Positions 1 through 12,008 of a stretch of DNA of 64,000 nt are shown here, one piece after another. Positions within the stretch are counted from its first letter, which is position 1. Every line of letters starts with the position of its first letter. Both the position numbers and the translations under genes were made by a program. The notes beneath the pieces were generated by a model that was not told the DNA's origin, did not search any database, and was given only the letters and a program-made list of their open reading frames with translations. This stretch comes from Silene conica (taxonomy: Eukaryota > Streptophyta > Magnoliopsida > Caryophyllales > Caryophyllaceae): positions 14,788,247-14,852,246 of the forward strand of contig CM055319.2 in assembly GCA_029255685.2 (NCBI GenBank), written 5' to 3'.

Positions 1-230
1 ATTTTGGAATGGAGTTAGAATCCGGATGGATTCTAAATCCATTCCAATCCCCACTAATCTCATACCCAACCCTTACCCCAAGATTCCAACTCCATTCCAC
101 AATGCTTGACATTTCATTCCATTCCAATGTTCAACCAAACAATATAAGCTAAGTATGGGATTTAGAATCCATTCCATAATGGTATGACATTCCAATCCAT
201 TCCATTCATTCCCCTCGAACCAAACGCCCC
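1..230. repeat. MITE-like element, cut by the window edge
   Basis: The stretch is built from many variants of CCATTCCA and ends with CCTCGAACCAAACGCCCC. Read on the other strand the end is GGGGCGTTTGGTTCGAGGGG, a terminus typical of several plant MITE groups whose ends resemble GGGCGTTTGG. Only one end is in the window, so target duplication and superfamily cannot be assigned. A related-looking end recurs inside an intron of the PCF11-like gene near 52.1 kb. Confidence 0.5.
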
Positions 231-2440
231 CACTTCCTTACCCATATAATGCATCACCAACACGACATAATCCATTCTGCGATTAAATAGTTAATAAAAG
301 TTGAAAACTTTAGCAAAAATAAGAAATAATCAACAAAAGTTGAAAACTTTAGCAAAATAACCCTAATTATAAACAGTAAACAAACCTAAACGAAGTCAAA
401 ATCAACACACAAAGTTTGATTAACAAACAGTAAATAAACGTATACATTGAATTAAGGGAGGAGGAAGATAAACGTACCTCTTTTGATTGAAAGTTGATGA
501 TCTCCAGTTGATTGATAGGATTTTGTGCAGGAAACGATTGAGACGAGAGGAAGATGAAGGAATGAGAGAGAACAGAGGACTGAAGTTGAAAAGACGTAAG
601 GCGTACACAACAAGCCAAATAAATTAAAAGGGTTTCTTATTAAATGTCCAGTCATCGCCATGTCATTGCCAAATAATATCCTAGTAAGCATCCTAGTCAT
701 CAACTAACGGCCTTAACTGAGTAACTTGACGGAAATAAAGACGTAGGGGTACCATATAGAAACTTAACAAATTGAAGGGCACCATGTATGTTTCCTAAAA
801 TGTAGGGGTACCATATAGAAACTCAACAAATTGAGGGGTATCATATAGAATAACCCTATATTTTACTTTTAACATAATAATTATATGAATCTGCTTCTAA
901 TTTTGCTAAATTTTGTATATTTATTAACATTATGAATTGTAATTATACGAACTACTTTAATTCTTGTCAAGACTTGTATTTTTTCTGTTGTATAGAAATG
1001 TTATTTGGGTACCTATTAAGACGGAAATCAGTACAAATAATTTGTAATTTTATTTGTAATCTCTTATAATTTTTTTGGTTCACATTTGCTCCTAATATTT
1101 TACGAAAATATATATGTATAATATGTAATTGTCGAAAAAGTTAAAACTAAATTAAAATTAAAATATCCTAAACTCAGTAATTTGAAAAGGAGAGAAAGAA
1201 ATGGAAGTCAAATTGAAAAATAAGAGAGTAGTTAAATGTGCAAATAAACATGGATGCCATACCTTAAATTTTATCTTTTCAATCCTTAAAACCAGGGACC
1301 AATAGAAAGGTTTTAATTGTTTCAGCCTTTATAATAAAAGGGTGTATTTATATTATGAAATAGACTTTCGCTGATATAATTTCATTGATCATGTTATACG
1401 TTGTTTCTTTGAATGTAATTCAGAAAAAATGTTATTGTGAGTATTTAATTTGTGAACGTTGTCGCGGTTCGTTGTGATGGTAAAACGTTCAGTTATTTGG
1501 GAAGGTCATTGTTACAATGAATAAGCAGGGCGGGTCTTTGTAATTTTCATAACTTGTCTTATCTATACTCGCTTATTTCGCGGGCCGGATAGGTCAAGTT
1601 ATTGGACCGGACGGCCCAAAAACAACTCTACCTAAATTTCTTTTTTTTAGAAAAAAAGGAATGAATGAAACATTTTTACCCATAGAAAATTGTATAACTT
1701 GCCTTGTTTATACAAACAACCCTGACAATATGGAGAGGAAATCTACCATTTTATTCACAAAAGATAAATTTTCATAGAAAAAAAAATCTAATAGTAAAAG
1801 GATGAAAAATTAGTATAACACTATAGTGATAACTCATAGACTCCAAATCACATATGGTAAACATCTTGAGAGTGAGAGACTCCAAATTTAGAAAAACATT
1901 GATTCAAGCCATAAATACTCGATAAAATTACTCTTACAGCACTAAAATTTGAGAGAGGTGGTCTTTCAATAAATTATTGAGAGACCATTCTTTTGTATCC
2001 ATTTATTTTTATTTTGTGACCTTCTTGTCATTGATCGTACCAGAATAATTTCGTACATAATTACATGATAAATGTATTCATTTTATCTTTAATCATGATT
2101 TATACTTATTTTCTTATCTTTCGTACTAGTTTTTCTCAAAATTTGTATGGTAGTCTCTCAATAAGGCTTATTGAAAGGCGGTATCTCAAAGACCTCATGC
2201 TCTTAAAGAGGCCAGTCTAAATCTTTTAGAAACTTAACCCAAATCTTAACCATTAAACTTCACCCTCGAGATATTCTTTTTATTTTTGTTACATGTACGA
2301 AAACTTAAAATTAAGTACGCACCATATATTTTGTTATAACAAAATGGTTATACATTATACAAGGATCTTAGACATGATACGAAGTGATATCTCATAGTTT
2401 GAGAAATAAAAGTGAGACACCTTGACACACCCCACCACCA
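231..2440. other. AT-rich intergenic region upstream of the HD-ZIP IV gene
   Basis: I see no convincing gene here. The open frame on the - strand near 367-618 has no recognisable domain. Between 297 and 358 the phrase AAGTTGAAAACTTTAGCAAA occurs twice. A 59-bp tandem duplication is listed separately. The final few hundred bases are probably part of the HD-ZIP IV promoter. Confidence 0.6.
743..860. repeat. 59-bp tandem duplication
   Basis: Two diverged copies of a unit starting GTAGGGGTACCATATAGAAA lie at 743-801 and 802-860, and a third partial phrase (TATCATATAGAA) follows. It is probably the internal or end repeat of an unidentified transposon remnant that also covers the preceding 100 bp. 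No coding potential is seen. Confidence 0.6.
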
Positions 2441-2448
2441 TAAATGCA
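2441..2448 (+). promoter_or_regulatory. L1 box (TAAATGCA)
   Basis: TAAATGCA matches the L1 box consensus TAAATG(C/T)A, the binding site of HD-ZIP IV proteins such as ATML1 and PDF2. In Arabidopsis the promoters of ATML1 and PDF2 themselves carry this box. Here it lies just ahead of a pyrimidine-rich leader-like tract (2460-2600) and about 1.5 kb upstream of the ATG of an ATML1/PDF2-type gene. An autoregulatory site is the natural reading. An 8-mer can occur by chance, but the placement makes that unlikely. Confidence 0.7.
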
Positions 2449-2708
2449 TATTGCAAGACCTTCACTTGTTGTATCCTCTCTCTAAAACTATACGCTCTTT
2501 GCATTTACTCCTTTGCTTCCCACCCTTCTTCTTCCTCTAACTATTGCTTTCCCCCTCTTTCAAACTACCCAACAATTATTTAACAATTTTCCCTTTCTTC
2601 TTTCCCTACATACACTAACTTCTTCATTATTTTTAAACAATAATCTCTGTCATTAACAACTTCTCATCAGATCCACCTTCTGCATAATACTCCTCTTATA
2701 TATGTCTT

Positions 2709-3914
2709 GTAAGTACTTTTTTTAAATTTTTTTTAAATTTTTTTAGTTCATATATTGCTTGGTTTATGTAAAAATGTCGACTAAACGACGTTACGATATC
2801 CAATCTGTTCTATAGACTCGTAACTCTGTAACAATGTCAGATTAACTCATTTTCTTTAGGTCATAATAATTTTCCTCCTTGTTTCTTTCTTCTACACCAT
2901 TTTCCATATCTGTGTATTATTATTCAACTTACTGATTTTGTGTAACATTTTCCAAAACTATTCTTCCGTTACGTTAATTTATCTAGAAATAACAGCTGAA
3001 AATAGCGTGATTTTCGTTAAACGTTATAATCTATGTCCAGAAAAACAAATATACAAAAATGTGGCTCAAATATAGCGGTATGTCAAAGGGCACTTTTTTA
3101 AGTATTCACACTGTCAACTCTTATATTATTTTTTATTATATTTTTAAGTTAACTACTTAGTACTATTTTATCTATAATGTCACGTAAATAAATACGTTTT
3201 CTCTGCTCTAATGATACACGCTTTTAATCGTATTATAATAAAAGTGATAGGGTTCGAACCTGGACTAAAAAAATTTCAGTACCTAAATAAATAGTTGAAC
3301 ATTATTTATTCTCAGTTATTATCCTAAGACAAAAGTCAAAATTGAGTTCCCTTACATTGGAAAAAGAGAAGAAAGAGTCAATGCAGTAGTCCTACAATAT
3401 TATTATTTACATAAGAAAGAGAAACATAAAAATGCATAAAAGGACAAGTAATTGTTTTTTAAGAGATAATTCTAGGGTTTTCATTTATGGTACTACTATT
3501 CAACTACTTACACTCTATTTTCTCTATTTCTTAATTTTATTTCTCTTCATATTTTTTTTATTAACTCTTTAAGGTAATTGTAACACATCTAATGTTCAAA
3601 TTTTGAGTTTATTTAGTAGTTCATTGTTGATTAATTAGTTGATTAAATTTATAATTTTTTTTATAATTCTAGGTAATTATAATTCGTTATGTTTGGTGTG
3701 TGCTTAGTCGATTTCAAACTCGTACCTGATAGCTAAATTTTGTGAACCAAACATCTCCATTGAGGGGTTTCTTTATATGTCATCTTTGTAACTTTATAAA
3801 CCATTTCTTACTATACATGGTAACATTTGTCCCATTTTTTTGTTCACCCATTTGAGATCTTGAATATTTTATGATAACATCAATTTGATTTGATTTGATT
3901 TTGTTGGAACATAG
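2709..3914 (+). other. Inferred intron in the 5' leader of the HD-ZIP IV gene
   Basis: A consensus donor (CTT|GTAAGTAC at 2709) follows the CT-rich leader, and an acceptor (GGAACATAG at 3914) lies 63 bp before the coding ATG. The interval is AT-rich and T-rich like the other introns. An intron in the untranslated leader is known for ATML1-type genes. Inferred from splice-site shape only; alternative acceptors exist. Confidence 0.5.
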
Positions 3915-3926
3915 ATGCAACAATAA
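3915..3926 (+). promoter_or_regulatory. Minimal upstream ORF (Met-Gln-Gln-stop)
   Basis: If the leader intron is spliced as proposed, the first ATG in the last leader exon is ATG CAA CAA TAA, 51 bases before the main ATG at 3978. It would be a three-codon upstream ORF able to dampen translation or allow reinitiation. It depends on the inferred acceptor, because the ATG starts exactly at the exon edge. Confidence 0.35.
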
Positions 3927-3977
3927 GAGGAAGAAGAATAGGAAAGAGCAAGAATTATTGAAGAATTATAAATCAAA

Positions 3978-6900
3978 ATGTTTCAGTCTAATATGTTTGA
4001 GACGCACCATTCTTTACTAGACATGGGTGGTCTTAATAAGGACATTGAATTAGGGAAAATGAGAGATGATGAATTCGAAAGTAGTCGATCTGTGACCGAG
4101 AATTTGGAAGGTATTTCGGGTGATGATCAAGATCCAACCCAAAGGCCTAATAAGAAGAAGAGATACCATCGCCACACACAACATCAAATTCAAGAGTTGG
4201 AGAAGTATGTAATGTTTTTATTTTTATTTTTAGTACTATGTTTTTTTGTTTAAAATAAGTATTTTATTTTAATTGTAATTAATTAATTTATTATTATTAT
4301 GGTTTAATTGGTATTTTTAATATGCAATAGTTTCTTCAAAGAGTGCCCTCACCCGGATGATAAGCAAAGGAAGGAATTAAGTCGTAGATTAACCTTGGAG
4401 CCTCTTCAAATCAAGTTTTGGTTTCAAAACAAACGTACTCAAATGAAGGTACACTACATATATATATTTATATATATCCAAATACATTTTTGCTAATGTG
4501 TTTATTATTATTATCGAGTTTTGGCAGTTGCTCACCTTATCCCCTAATTATAAGGCATTGTTACATTAACGTTTTTAACATGTATGGATGTAAAACCTAA
4601 TATGAACATCTATGTGGGATAATGTAGCTACTACCCACTTAAATAATAATTAATGATTAATTTTCATTATTATATAGGCAATCAAATGAAATTAAGCAAA
4701 TATATCTTAATTTCTCATTTTTTTCACAAGACCTAATTAATGAAATCATCCATTCCTAGTATTTAAAGCGTATATTTATGGTGTAAAATAAACGGGTCAT
4801 AAAACTAGTTCACCTCTAATCAAACGACTTCACCAGTTAAGCTAGATACGGAGTACTTAAAATCAATAGAGCATCTAAGCATAAATTGTAGCTAATAACA
4901 ACCAAGTATCTCGTTTGATGATAGGCACACCATGAGCGAAGTGAGAACCAACAGCTTCGGTCCGAAAATGACAAGCTTCGAGCAGATAACATCAGGTTCA
5001 AAGAAGCCCTTAGCAATGCTACATGCCCTAATTGTGGAGGACCTGCTGCCATTGGTGAAATGTCCTTTGATGAACAACAACTAAGGATTGAAAATGCTCG
5101 ACTAAGAGAAGAGGTATACATACTTTTACTTCATCGTTACATATCGTTACTACAAAAAAGGGCTTTAAGACCAACTGAATTGGTTGCAAATGAGCAAAAA
5201 TTCGTAGCTAATTGGATTTAGCGACTAATTTAAGTTGGTTGCAATAGGTCGCAAATTTTTTTTCATATTACACTTGTAATCTTCTTCATATTACTGTAGA
5301 AGCATTACAAACAGTAGCGGAGCTAAGGGGAAGCATCATGTTAGCCCCCTACACACAATGAAAGTTTTGTTTCAACTTGGATGTTTTTTTAGGGTTTCCT
5401 TAATTATACATGTAATTTCTTTATATCATTACAATTTACAAATTATTTTAACATAATTCTTTGATGAAAATCTACAGATTGATAGGATATCAGGCATAGC
5501 AGCGAAGTACGTAGGGAAGCCAATAGGAACATACGCACACCTCTCACCAACCTTGACTACCCGGTCATCCCTTGACCATGGTGTCTTCGGGTCACAATCG
5601 AGTATGGTGGACACCATGTATGCTTCTGGCGGAGACCTCCTACGGACCGTTGCACCGCCCACTGAGGCCGACAAGCCTTTGATTATCGAGCTCGCAGTTG
5701 CAGCCATGGAAGAGCTTATTAGGATGGCTCAAGCTGGAGACCCCTTGTGGGTCCCTAGCCCTGATAATTCCGTTGAAGTTCTAAATGAAGAAGAGTATTT
5801 CAGGAGCTTTCCCCGAGGAATTGGGCCGACACCACTAGGGTTGAAGTCAGAAGCCTCTAGAGATTCTTCTGTTGTCATCATGAATCATATGAACTTGGTT
5901 GACATCTTCATGGATGTGGTAAGAGTTTTGCTTGTTTTTCTATTTTTTACAGGATACTTTGCAACCATTTCGAGTTACTCCGTATCATATAGTGAAACCG
6001 TCTTATATTTATCTCAATAGGTGAGACAGTTATGTATATATACTACCAGACGGTTTTACAATAACTTTATGTAAAATTGTCTGTGACGAATATTTGTAAA
6101 TAAGTTGAATGTTACAAAGCAATTGAGAAAATGTAGATTAATTGAAGCTTGATTGGTTCAACATTTTTGCATGATTAGAATCAATGGTCAAGTGTGTTCT
6201 CCGGTATAGTTTCAAGAGCTATGACAGTGGAAGTGTTGTCAACCGGTGTCGCAGGCAATTACAATGGAGCATTGCAACTGGTAATTTTGTTAATTAAAAG
6301 CTAATTTATAGTTTCTCCTTCATGCTAATCACTTTCTTGTGTCATATTGTTAACTTTATTAATCTTAACATATATAATGCTTACGAAGTTGGACATTTAT
6401 AACAGATGACAGCTGAGTTTCAAGTGCCTTCACCGCTTGTTCCAACTCGTGAGAACTACTTTGTGAGGTACTGCAAGCAGCATGGTGATGGTATTTGGGC
6501 AATCGTCGATGTTTCCTTGGATGGTTTGCGTCCTAGTCCAATCCCAAGGTGTCGTCGAAGGCCATCTGGTTGTTTAATTCAAGAGATGCCTAGTGGTTAC
6601 TCTAAGGTATTATGAATTCCAAAAACAATTCCTTTAAATGATGAGGTAGAAGGGATTGGTTTTACTCGGTGTTAACCCTAATGATGACTTGTACTGAACA
6701 GAAATGAATCATCAACAAAGAAAGGCATTCATTATCCATTTATGTCATTTTACCACTTTGCAGTAACTAGTGTAATACTAAGTTGGATTTGAACTGAATT
6801 GTTTTATAATAAAGGTGACATGGGTAGAGCATGTAGAAGTGGATGACCGGGAAGTCCATAACATATACAGGGGACTCGTAAATTCAGGGCTGGCCTTTGG

Positions 6901-8508
6901 AGCAAAGCGATGGGTTTCAGCATTAGATAGACAATGTGAAAGACTTGCAAGTGTTATGGCCACCAATATTCCTGCTGGAGAGGCTGGTGGTAATATTATT
7001 ATCTCAACCCACTCATTTCTGACAATATTAATTTATCAATACTCGCAAATGAGTGCCAGTCGTTCCTCTACGTCTTCCCTGACGGAACTTTTAAATTGTG
7101 TCATCTGGAAACAACCAACCTAACTCGTTGCTTTCAGGATCCGTTATCCTAGAATTTGTGGGAGTCGGGGAGGCCCTGGAAGGCTGGGATAATGTTTTGC
7201 TGTAATATTATTTTGTTAACTCCGACAATAGTCAATTAACTTCGTTTGGTTTGATTTTGTTGGTTGATCTGGGACACATTAGTAATAACAAGTAGAGAAG
7301 GGAGAAAGAGCATGTTGAAACTAGCAGAAAGGATGGTGATGAGCTTTTGTGCGGGAGTTGGAGCTTCAACGGCTCACACATGGACCACATTGTCAGGAAG
7401 CGGGGCTGATGATGTTAGGGTCATGACCCGAAAAAGCATGGATGACCCTGGACGACCTCCTGGCATTGTCCTTAGTGCCGCTACTTCATTTTGGATGCCA
7501 GTTCCTCCCAAGCAAGTCTTTGATTTCCTCCGTGATGAGAACTCGAGAAGCGAGGTACACTCTCTTTTTAACTTCACTACCTATTACTGCTTTCAAATGA
7601 TGCTAATGTCGTCGAGCCTTAAATCAAATCATTTCTGTAAAGATTTTGTTTGTTTTTTACTTTACTGCCTAATGACACTCTCAAACGGTTTATATTATCA
7701 AACCAAAATCGTTTGTGATATAGCTTTCTTATGTAGTAGAACAACTTTTTATTTTACTATTTATGACGGTTTCAGTTGATGATTCATATTAATTTGCTTG
7801 ATCTAGTAACCTTAAATTGTATTGCTATCAAGGCTTAGTGTTGTCGTAGATGAATTCGTACAAGCTGTTTTTGCTCCTTACTCATGCTTTTGTTTCCAAT
7901 TTGGTGAATATTGTAGTGGGACATCCTCTCAAATGGTGGTCTAGTCCAAGAAATGGCTCACATTGCTAACGGTCGAGATCAAGGGAACAGTGTATCGTTA
8001 CTACGAGTGAACGTAAGTTCGAAACATTTACACTTGATTCGTCTAAAATTCTAAATAACCAGTCGCATGAAAATTGTCTTAATTAGAGCTTAAATATATT
8101 TAGTAAAGTTCCAACTTCATTTTGGGTGTTTTGTAGAGTGCTAATTCAAGCCAGAGCAACATGCTAATACTCCAAGAGAGTTGCACGGATACAACAGGCT
8201 CATATGTGATATACGCGCCAGTAGACGTAGTTGCAATGAATGTGGTATTAAACGGAGGTGATCCAGACTATGTCGCGCTCTTGCCATCAGGCTTTGCTAT
8301 ACTTCCAGATGGACCTGTTACCGCGCATGGTGGCCAGGGAATTGATGCTGCTGGTTCAGGAGGATCATTGCTAACAGTAGCCTTTCAAATCCTAGTGGAC
8401 TCGGTTCCAACAGCTAAACTCTCACTGGGCTCTGTGGCGACTGTTAATAGCTTAATTAAGTGCACCGTGGAAAGGATTAAGGGCGCTGTTGCTTGCGACA
8501 ACGCTTGA
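3978..8508 (+). CDS. HD-ZIP class IV homeobox-START transcription factor, ATML1/PDF2 type
   Basis: Ten coding exons with GT-AG borders keep frame throughout: 3978-4204, 4331-4448, 4925-5113, 5478-5918, 6179-6280, 6406-6606, 6815-6989, 7283-7554, 7917-8012 and 8137-8508. They give 730 residues, close to Arabidopsis PDF2 and ATML1 (about 740-760). Order: acidic N terminus; homeodomain about 58-118 ([10 protein letters not shown], then [12 protein letters not shown]); leucine zipper-loop-zipper about 119-180 with the CPNC pair at C149/C152; START domain about 245-475; conserved C-terminal START-adjacent domain to 730 ([13 protein letters not shown], then [10 protein letters not shown]). The start is supported by an N terminus resembling ATML1 ([12 protein letters not shown]). 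The family acts in the nucleus, binds L1 boxes and specifies epidermal identity. An L1 box lies upstream. The glycine-rich insert before SLLTVAF is shorter than in Arabidopsis. No lesion is visible. Distinguishing ATML1 from PDF2 is not possible by eye. Confidence 0.95.
5149..5262. mobile_element. CACTA-type end relict in an HD-ZIP IV intron
   Basis: The intron between exons 3 and 4 holds ACTACAAAAAAGGGC followed by alternating phrases such as AATTGGTTGCAAAT, TTAGCGACTAATTT and GGTCGCAAAT. This is the style of a CACTA terminal and subterminal region, and it shares the TTAGCGAC word with the large CACTA block at 31-46 kb. Only one end is visible, so it is a relict or a solo end. Confidence 0.45.
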
Positions 8509-9958
8509 TTCATCACATGCTCACTCTTTTGATGCTGACGGGTCAGTTCAAACTCACTTTCGTTCCACATTAAAACAACATAACATAATAGAAGGTCGAA
8601 TGTAAGACTATTATCCTACGGTCTCCAACAACCTTATAATAGCTTATGCTGAGTTATTATCGTACCATTTATTTGAAACAAATTACGACGAGCTGAGCTT
8701 GGTAGCTAGTTGCAAAGTTCGTGGATCCTACTTGTAGACTAGGTAGTATTTATGATGATGGGCACATAGTTGTTATCTCTCAATAACTTCATTCTATAAA
8801 GTTTTCACCTAGCCACTTTATATTAATGATGAACATTCTTGGACCTAAACCATTCAATATCAAAAATCATTTAATATTGAAAATCATCAATTTTAGTAGT
8901 TGTAGCTTTCAATTGTGCACGGTAGAACTAATAATGAATTCCATATTGGTACACAGTTTAGTTTGTTTTTAAGCATTAACTATGTATGTGTTGTTGACTT
9001 ATTGGTTTAATTTTGTTTGATATATCAGATTGATCGTAGATGAAGCGAAATAACGCAGTAGAGAATGAAGGAGTTTATATAGTAGTACTGATAGATGGAG
9101 GAAGTCAAGAACGCACCTTTGCGATCCTTGCAATGGCGAAATTTTCAGAAGAATCATATTAACGGCGACTATATATATATATGAATCGCTAGAATTGCAA
9201 GGGTAATAGGTTCGGGTATTGACTACACCAAAATATTATATTGAGCAGTTACAAGAAGAGAGGTATATGAAGTTGGATGGCAATGATGATCTTGATAAGC
9301 TTTGAAAGAGTGTTTTTGTTGCAGGGAATTACTTTGATACATTAGTGTATGTGTGTGTGCGCTGCTTGTTAATCAATTGTATGTTTTCTAGTGTTTTGTT
9401 TGGAGATTATTGATGTAGGAACTCGTTGATGTATGTGTTCTAGACTTGTAGTCATGAATTCTTGTCTTGTGAATGCTTAAGTTGTAGGAATTGTCTTGGA
9501 AAAACTCTTGCTCTATTTGTTACTAGTATATTAAATTCTAGTTCACAAAAATCGCGTGGAGAATTCTACACCAGGGGAAATAGGCCCGTACCGACTGACA
9601 AAAGTCATCCGTAACGCCGAAAATTAATCGTAAAATACGATAAGAGGATGAAAAACGTTCAACAGTTATTGGGTGGTCTTGAATTTTAAGTCTTTTAATA
9701 ATCTTGTATAATAACTAACTTGGTGGAATCCCTTATATATCACACAATGAACTTACGGTATGATCAATTATATACGGTAAGACTTGTCGTTCTCATATAA
9801 ACATGTTTTACAACATATGGAGCTTCACCGACCTTTAAAATAAGTAGTTTCAATCTTTTGAGCTGATTCATAAGGTTTTTTTTGGTAAGTATTAGGATCG
9901 CTCCAACTTTAGTTATTTTCATAACTTGAGTTAGTAATCTTTTCAACTCTGTCATAAG
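8509..9958. other. 3' flank of the HD-ZIP IV gene
   Basis: The first several hundred bases are probably 3' untranslated sequence. A possible 3' leader-type intron (donor near 8540, acceptor near 9028, ATATATCAG) cannot be confirmed. Further right there is no recognisable gene; a short - strand open frame (9764-9955) has no domain I can name. Two T8 runs each followed by GGTA lie near 9876 and 9959, the second marking the tail of the LINE fragment that follows. Confidence 0.5.
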
Positions 9959-10657
9959 TTTTTTTTGGTAGGATACATGAAAATTCCTCGGGTCCTAGCA
10001 AAGGATGCTAAGGCCAGAGTGAGCAATTTTATTTAAGTATTTAGGACAGTAGCTAATAAAAACACAATGAGAATTACAAACTATAAAATTAATTGCAACA
10101 GAATATGCTTGATGCATTGGCTGTGAGCAGAGAGTTGACAAACTTGGTAAACAAGCTCTAAGCACTCCGTAACAATATCAATATGTCGATGACCCAAAGC
10201 ATCCATATGTTGAAAGGCTTTAAGAAGCGCAGAGATATATAGCCCAGAAAGAAGAAGAAGCATCCATCCGTTCAGAAAGATTACTATCATACCACTACCA
10301 ACCAGCGACAACTTTAAGAGAAGGAGACCAAACAACGACACATTTTATTCTACTAGAAGGATTACAAATTTTGTCTCCCGTAAGCATAAAAGAAATAGGA
10401 ACTCTAATCTTATGTTTTTCATCATATTCATAATCCTCACGCCTTACAAGATTCTATTTGCTCTTAAAAACAATTCCAATAGAATAAGACTCCGTCTAAA
10501 GATTTTGCATGTAAGCATGCAAAGCAGTCGGATGGATAAGATCCATCTTCTCAAAGTAAATCGCATTACGATTTACGGAGTTTCCATATAAACCATAAGG
10601 TGCAGATGAGTGAAATAGTAGCCTCTGAATCTTTACGAGAGTTATACAGAAGGCTAC
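9959..10657 (-). mobile_element. LINE fragment A, 3' part (split by an LTR element)
   Basis: On the - strand the sequence reads as the end of a plant L1-type LINE ORF2: a segment with LWFIWKLR and FEKMDLIHPTALHAYMQN, then a degraded RNase H-like end (HRHIDIVTECLELVYQ). A T8 run at 9959-9966 on the + strand fits a short poly(A) tail. Several stops and shifts interrupt it, so it is dead. It stops at GCTAC (10653-10657), where the 6.8 kb LTR element is inserted. The same LINE continues at 17432 on the far side. Confidence 0.75.
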
Positions 10658-11993
10658 TGTAATACCTTGTAAAAATTTATATGACGAGCGATAATATTTG
10701 CATATTTATATTCGATAATTATTAAGTATCGGATAAGTATTGTTATATTTTGGGACGCACGTTTTTACTCGAAGTTAATTATCATAAGTTCTATATTGTG
10801 TTATCGTATTATATTAACGGTTATCGTAATTATATCAATTAAGTTGATAATAGCCTTACGTGTTATGCGTGTATATCGGGTTGGGTTTTGGTTTGAATTA
10901 ATTATCGTAGGTTGTGTTAGTATATGGGTCAAGTTACCGTTCTATCCTACCCGACCCAATTTCCCATAAACCATATAGGTTAACACGCACAACCTACCCA
11001 TAAACCCTACGTGTTAACACGTATAACCTACGCCTCCCTTCAACCCTAAATCTGTTCTTTTCGTTTTCCACGTTTCACCCCCCTCAAACCTTGGTTGACG
11101 GAAAGCTTCATCGCGGGAGAGAGAGAGAGAGCGAGGGGCGGCGACGACGGCAGTGGTTCATGGTGTTTGTCGTGATGTTTCGAACCGAAACCAATGCAAC
11201 ACGAGTCTAGGTAACGGTTTTCGCGTGGAACACTTCTAGCAAGCTTGTGATTGATTGTGCTTCCGCAATTGAGGTAGGGGAAATACTGTGTATATAATGA
11301 TGAGTAATCTGTTGTTATTTGATGATAACCATGTTCATTTTATATTATCATATGATTGATATATTGTGTTATTTGATTATATAATTCTGAGATACGATAT
11401 GAGGTGATGAAAATGGGTCTTGTGATTGGTGCGGAGATAATGGGTCTTGTGATTGGTGCGGAGTTAATGGGTCGTGTGATTGGTGTGGAGTTAATGGGTC
11501 TTGTGATTGGTGTGGAGTTAATGGGTCTTGTGATTGGTGTGGAGAATATTAGGTCTTGTGATTGGTGTGGAGAATATTGGGTCTTGTGATTCGGAGTGGA
11601 GATGATTGACCTTCTATTTATAGTATTGTTTGACTGTTTATCTTTCCTCTACTCAACCTCGTGGTTGACCCTGTGTATTCGTGATCACCTGTGATGAACC
11701 AATTTATTGGGAAGCAGATTGACAGGTGCTTGAGAATATGGGAGCTAAGGGAAGGGAGAGCTTGGATCCGGACCAGACCAGAGTCTAGATCACTATAGTC
11801 TTTGTCATGAGTTGTACTTGTTTTATTTAAGACAGTTTCAAATGGTTGTAAGAACTTGTTTTACAGTTTAACATATATAATAAAGTACTATGTTCTTTCC
11901 TTTCTATCTAATGCCTCGGGAAACCGAGATGGTAACACCCTTATTTATCTGGGGAGTCCTAGTACAGGCCCTTAAATAAATGGAGGTGTTACA
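10658..11993 (+). repeat. 5' LTR of the LARD-like element
   Basis: TGTAATACC at the start and GGTGTTACA at the end form short inverted ends with TG...CA termini. The LTR holds a pyrimidine-rich tract, a short GA repeat near 11118 and a block of 27-bp tandem repeats. It is nearly identical to 16053-17431 apart from the GA length. Confidence 0.92.
11413..11592 (+). repeat. 27-bp tandem repeats inside the LTR (about 7 units)
   Basis: The unit is close to ATGGGTCTTGTGATTGGTG followed by YGGAGWTA. Because 27 is a multiple of three, the array is open and would read as repeats of MGLVIGVEL. No known protein fits. The same block occurs at 16849-17028 in the right LTR with the same unit number, so it predates this insertion. 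Confidence 0.85.
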
Positions 11994-11996
11994 AAG

Positions 11997-12008
11997 TGGT
12001 ATCAGAGC
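11997..12008 (+). promoter_or_regulatory. Primer binding site (tRNA-Met type)
   Basis: TGGTATCAGAGC lies three bases after the left LTR. It matches the usual plant LTR-element site complementary to the 3' end of initiator tRNA-Met, used to prime minus-strand DNA synthesis. Confidence 0.9.

Noticed and set aside
500-518. ATCTCCAGTTGATTGAT shared with 54831-54847 upstream of the PCF11-like gene.
   Set aside because: A 17-bp match between two AT-rich leaders in 64 kb, without extension on either side, may be chance.
367-618. 83-codon open frame on the - strand with a Ser-rich, hydrophobic composition.
   Set aside because: No domain, no clear promoter or splice context, and overlapping equally long open frames; most likely chance in a transposon remnant.
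3249-3258. GGTTCGAACC, a tRNA B-box-like word in the leader intron of the HD-ZIP IV gene.
   Set aside because: No A box at the right distance and no cloverleaf could be drawn, so neither a tRNA gene nor a SINE is supported.
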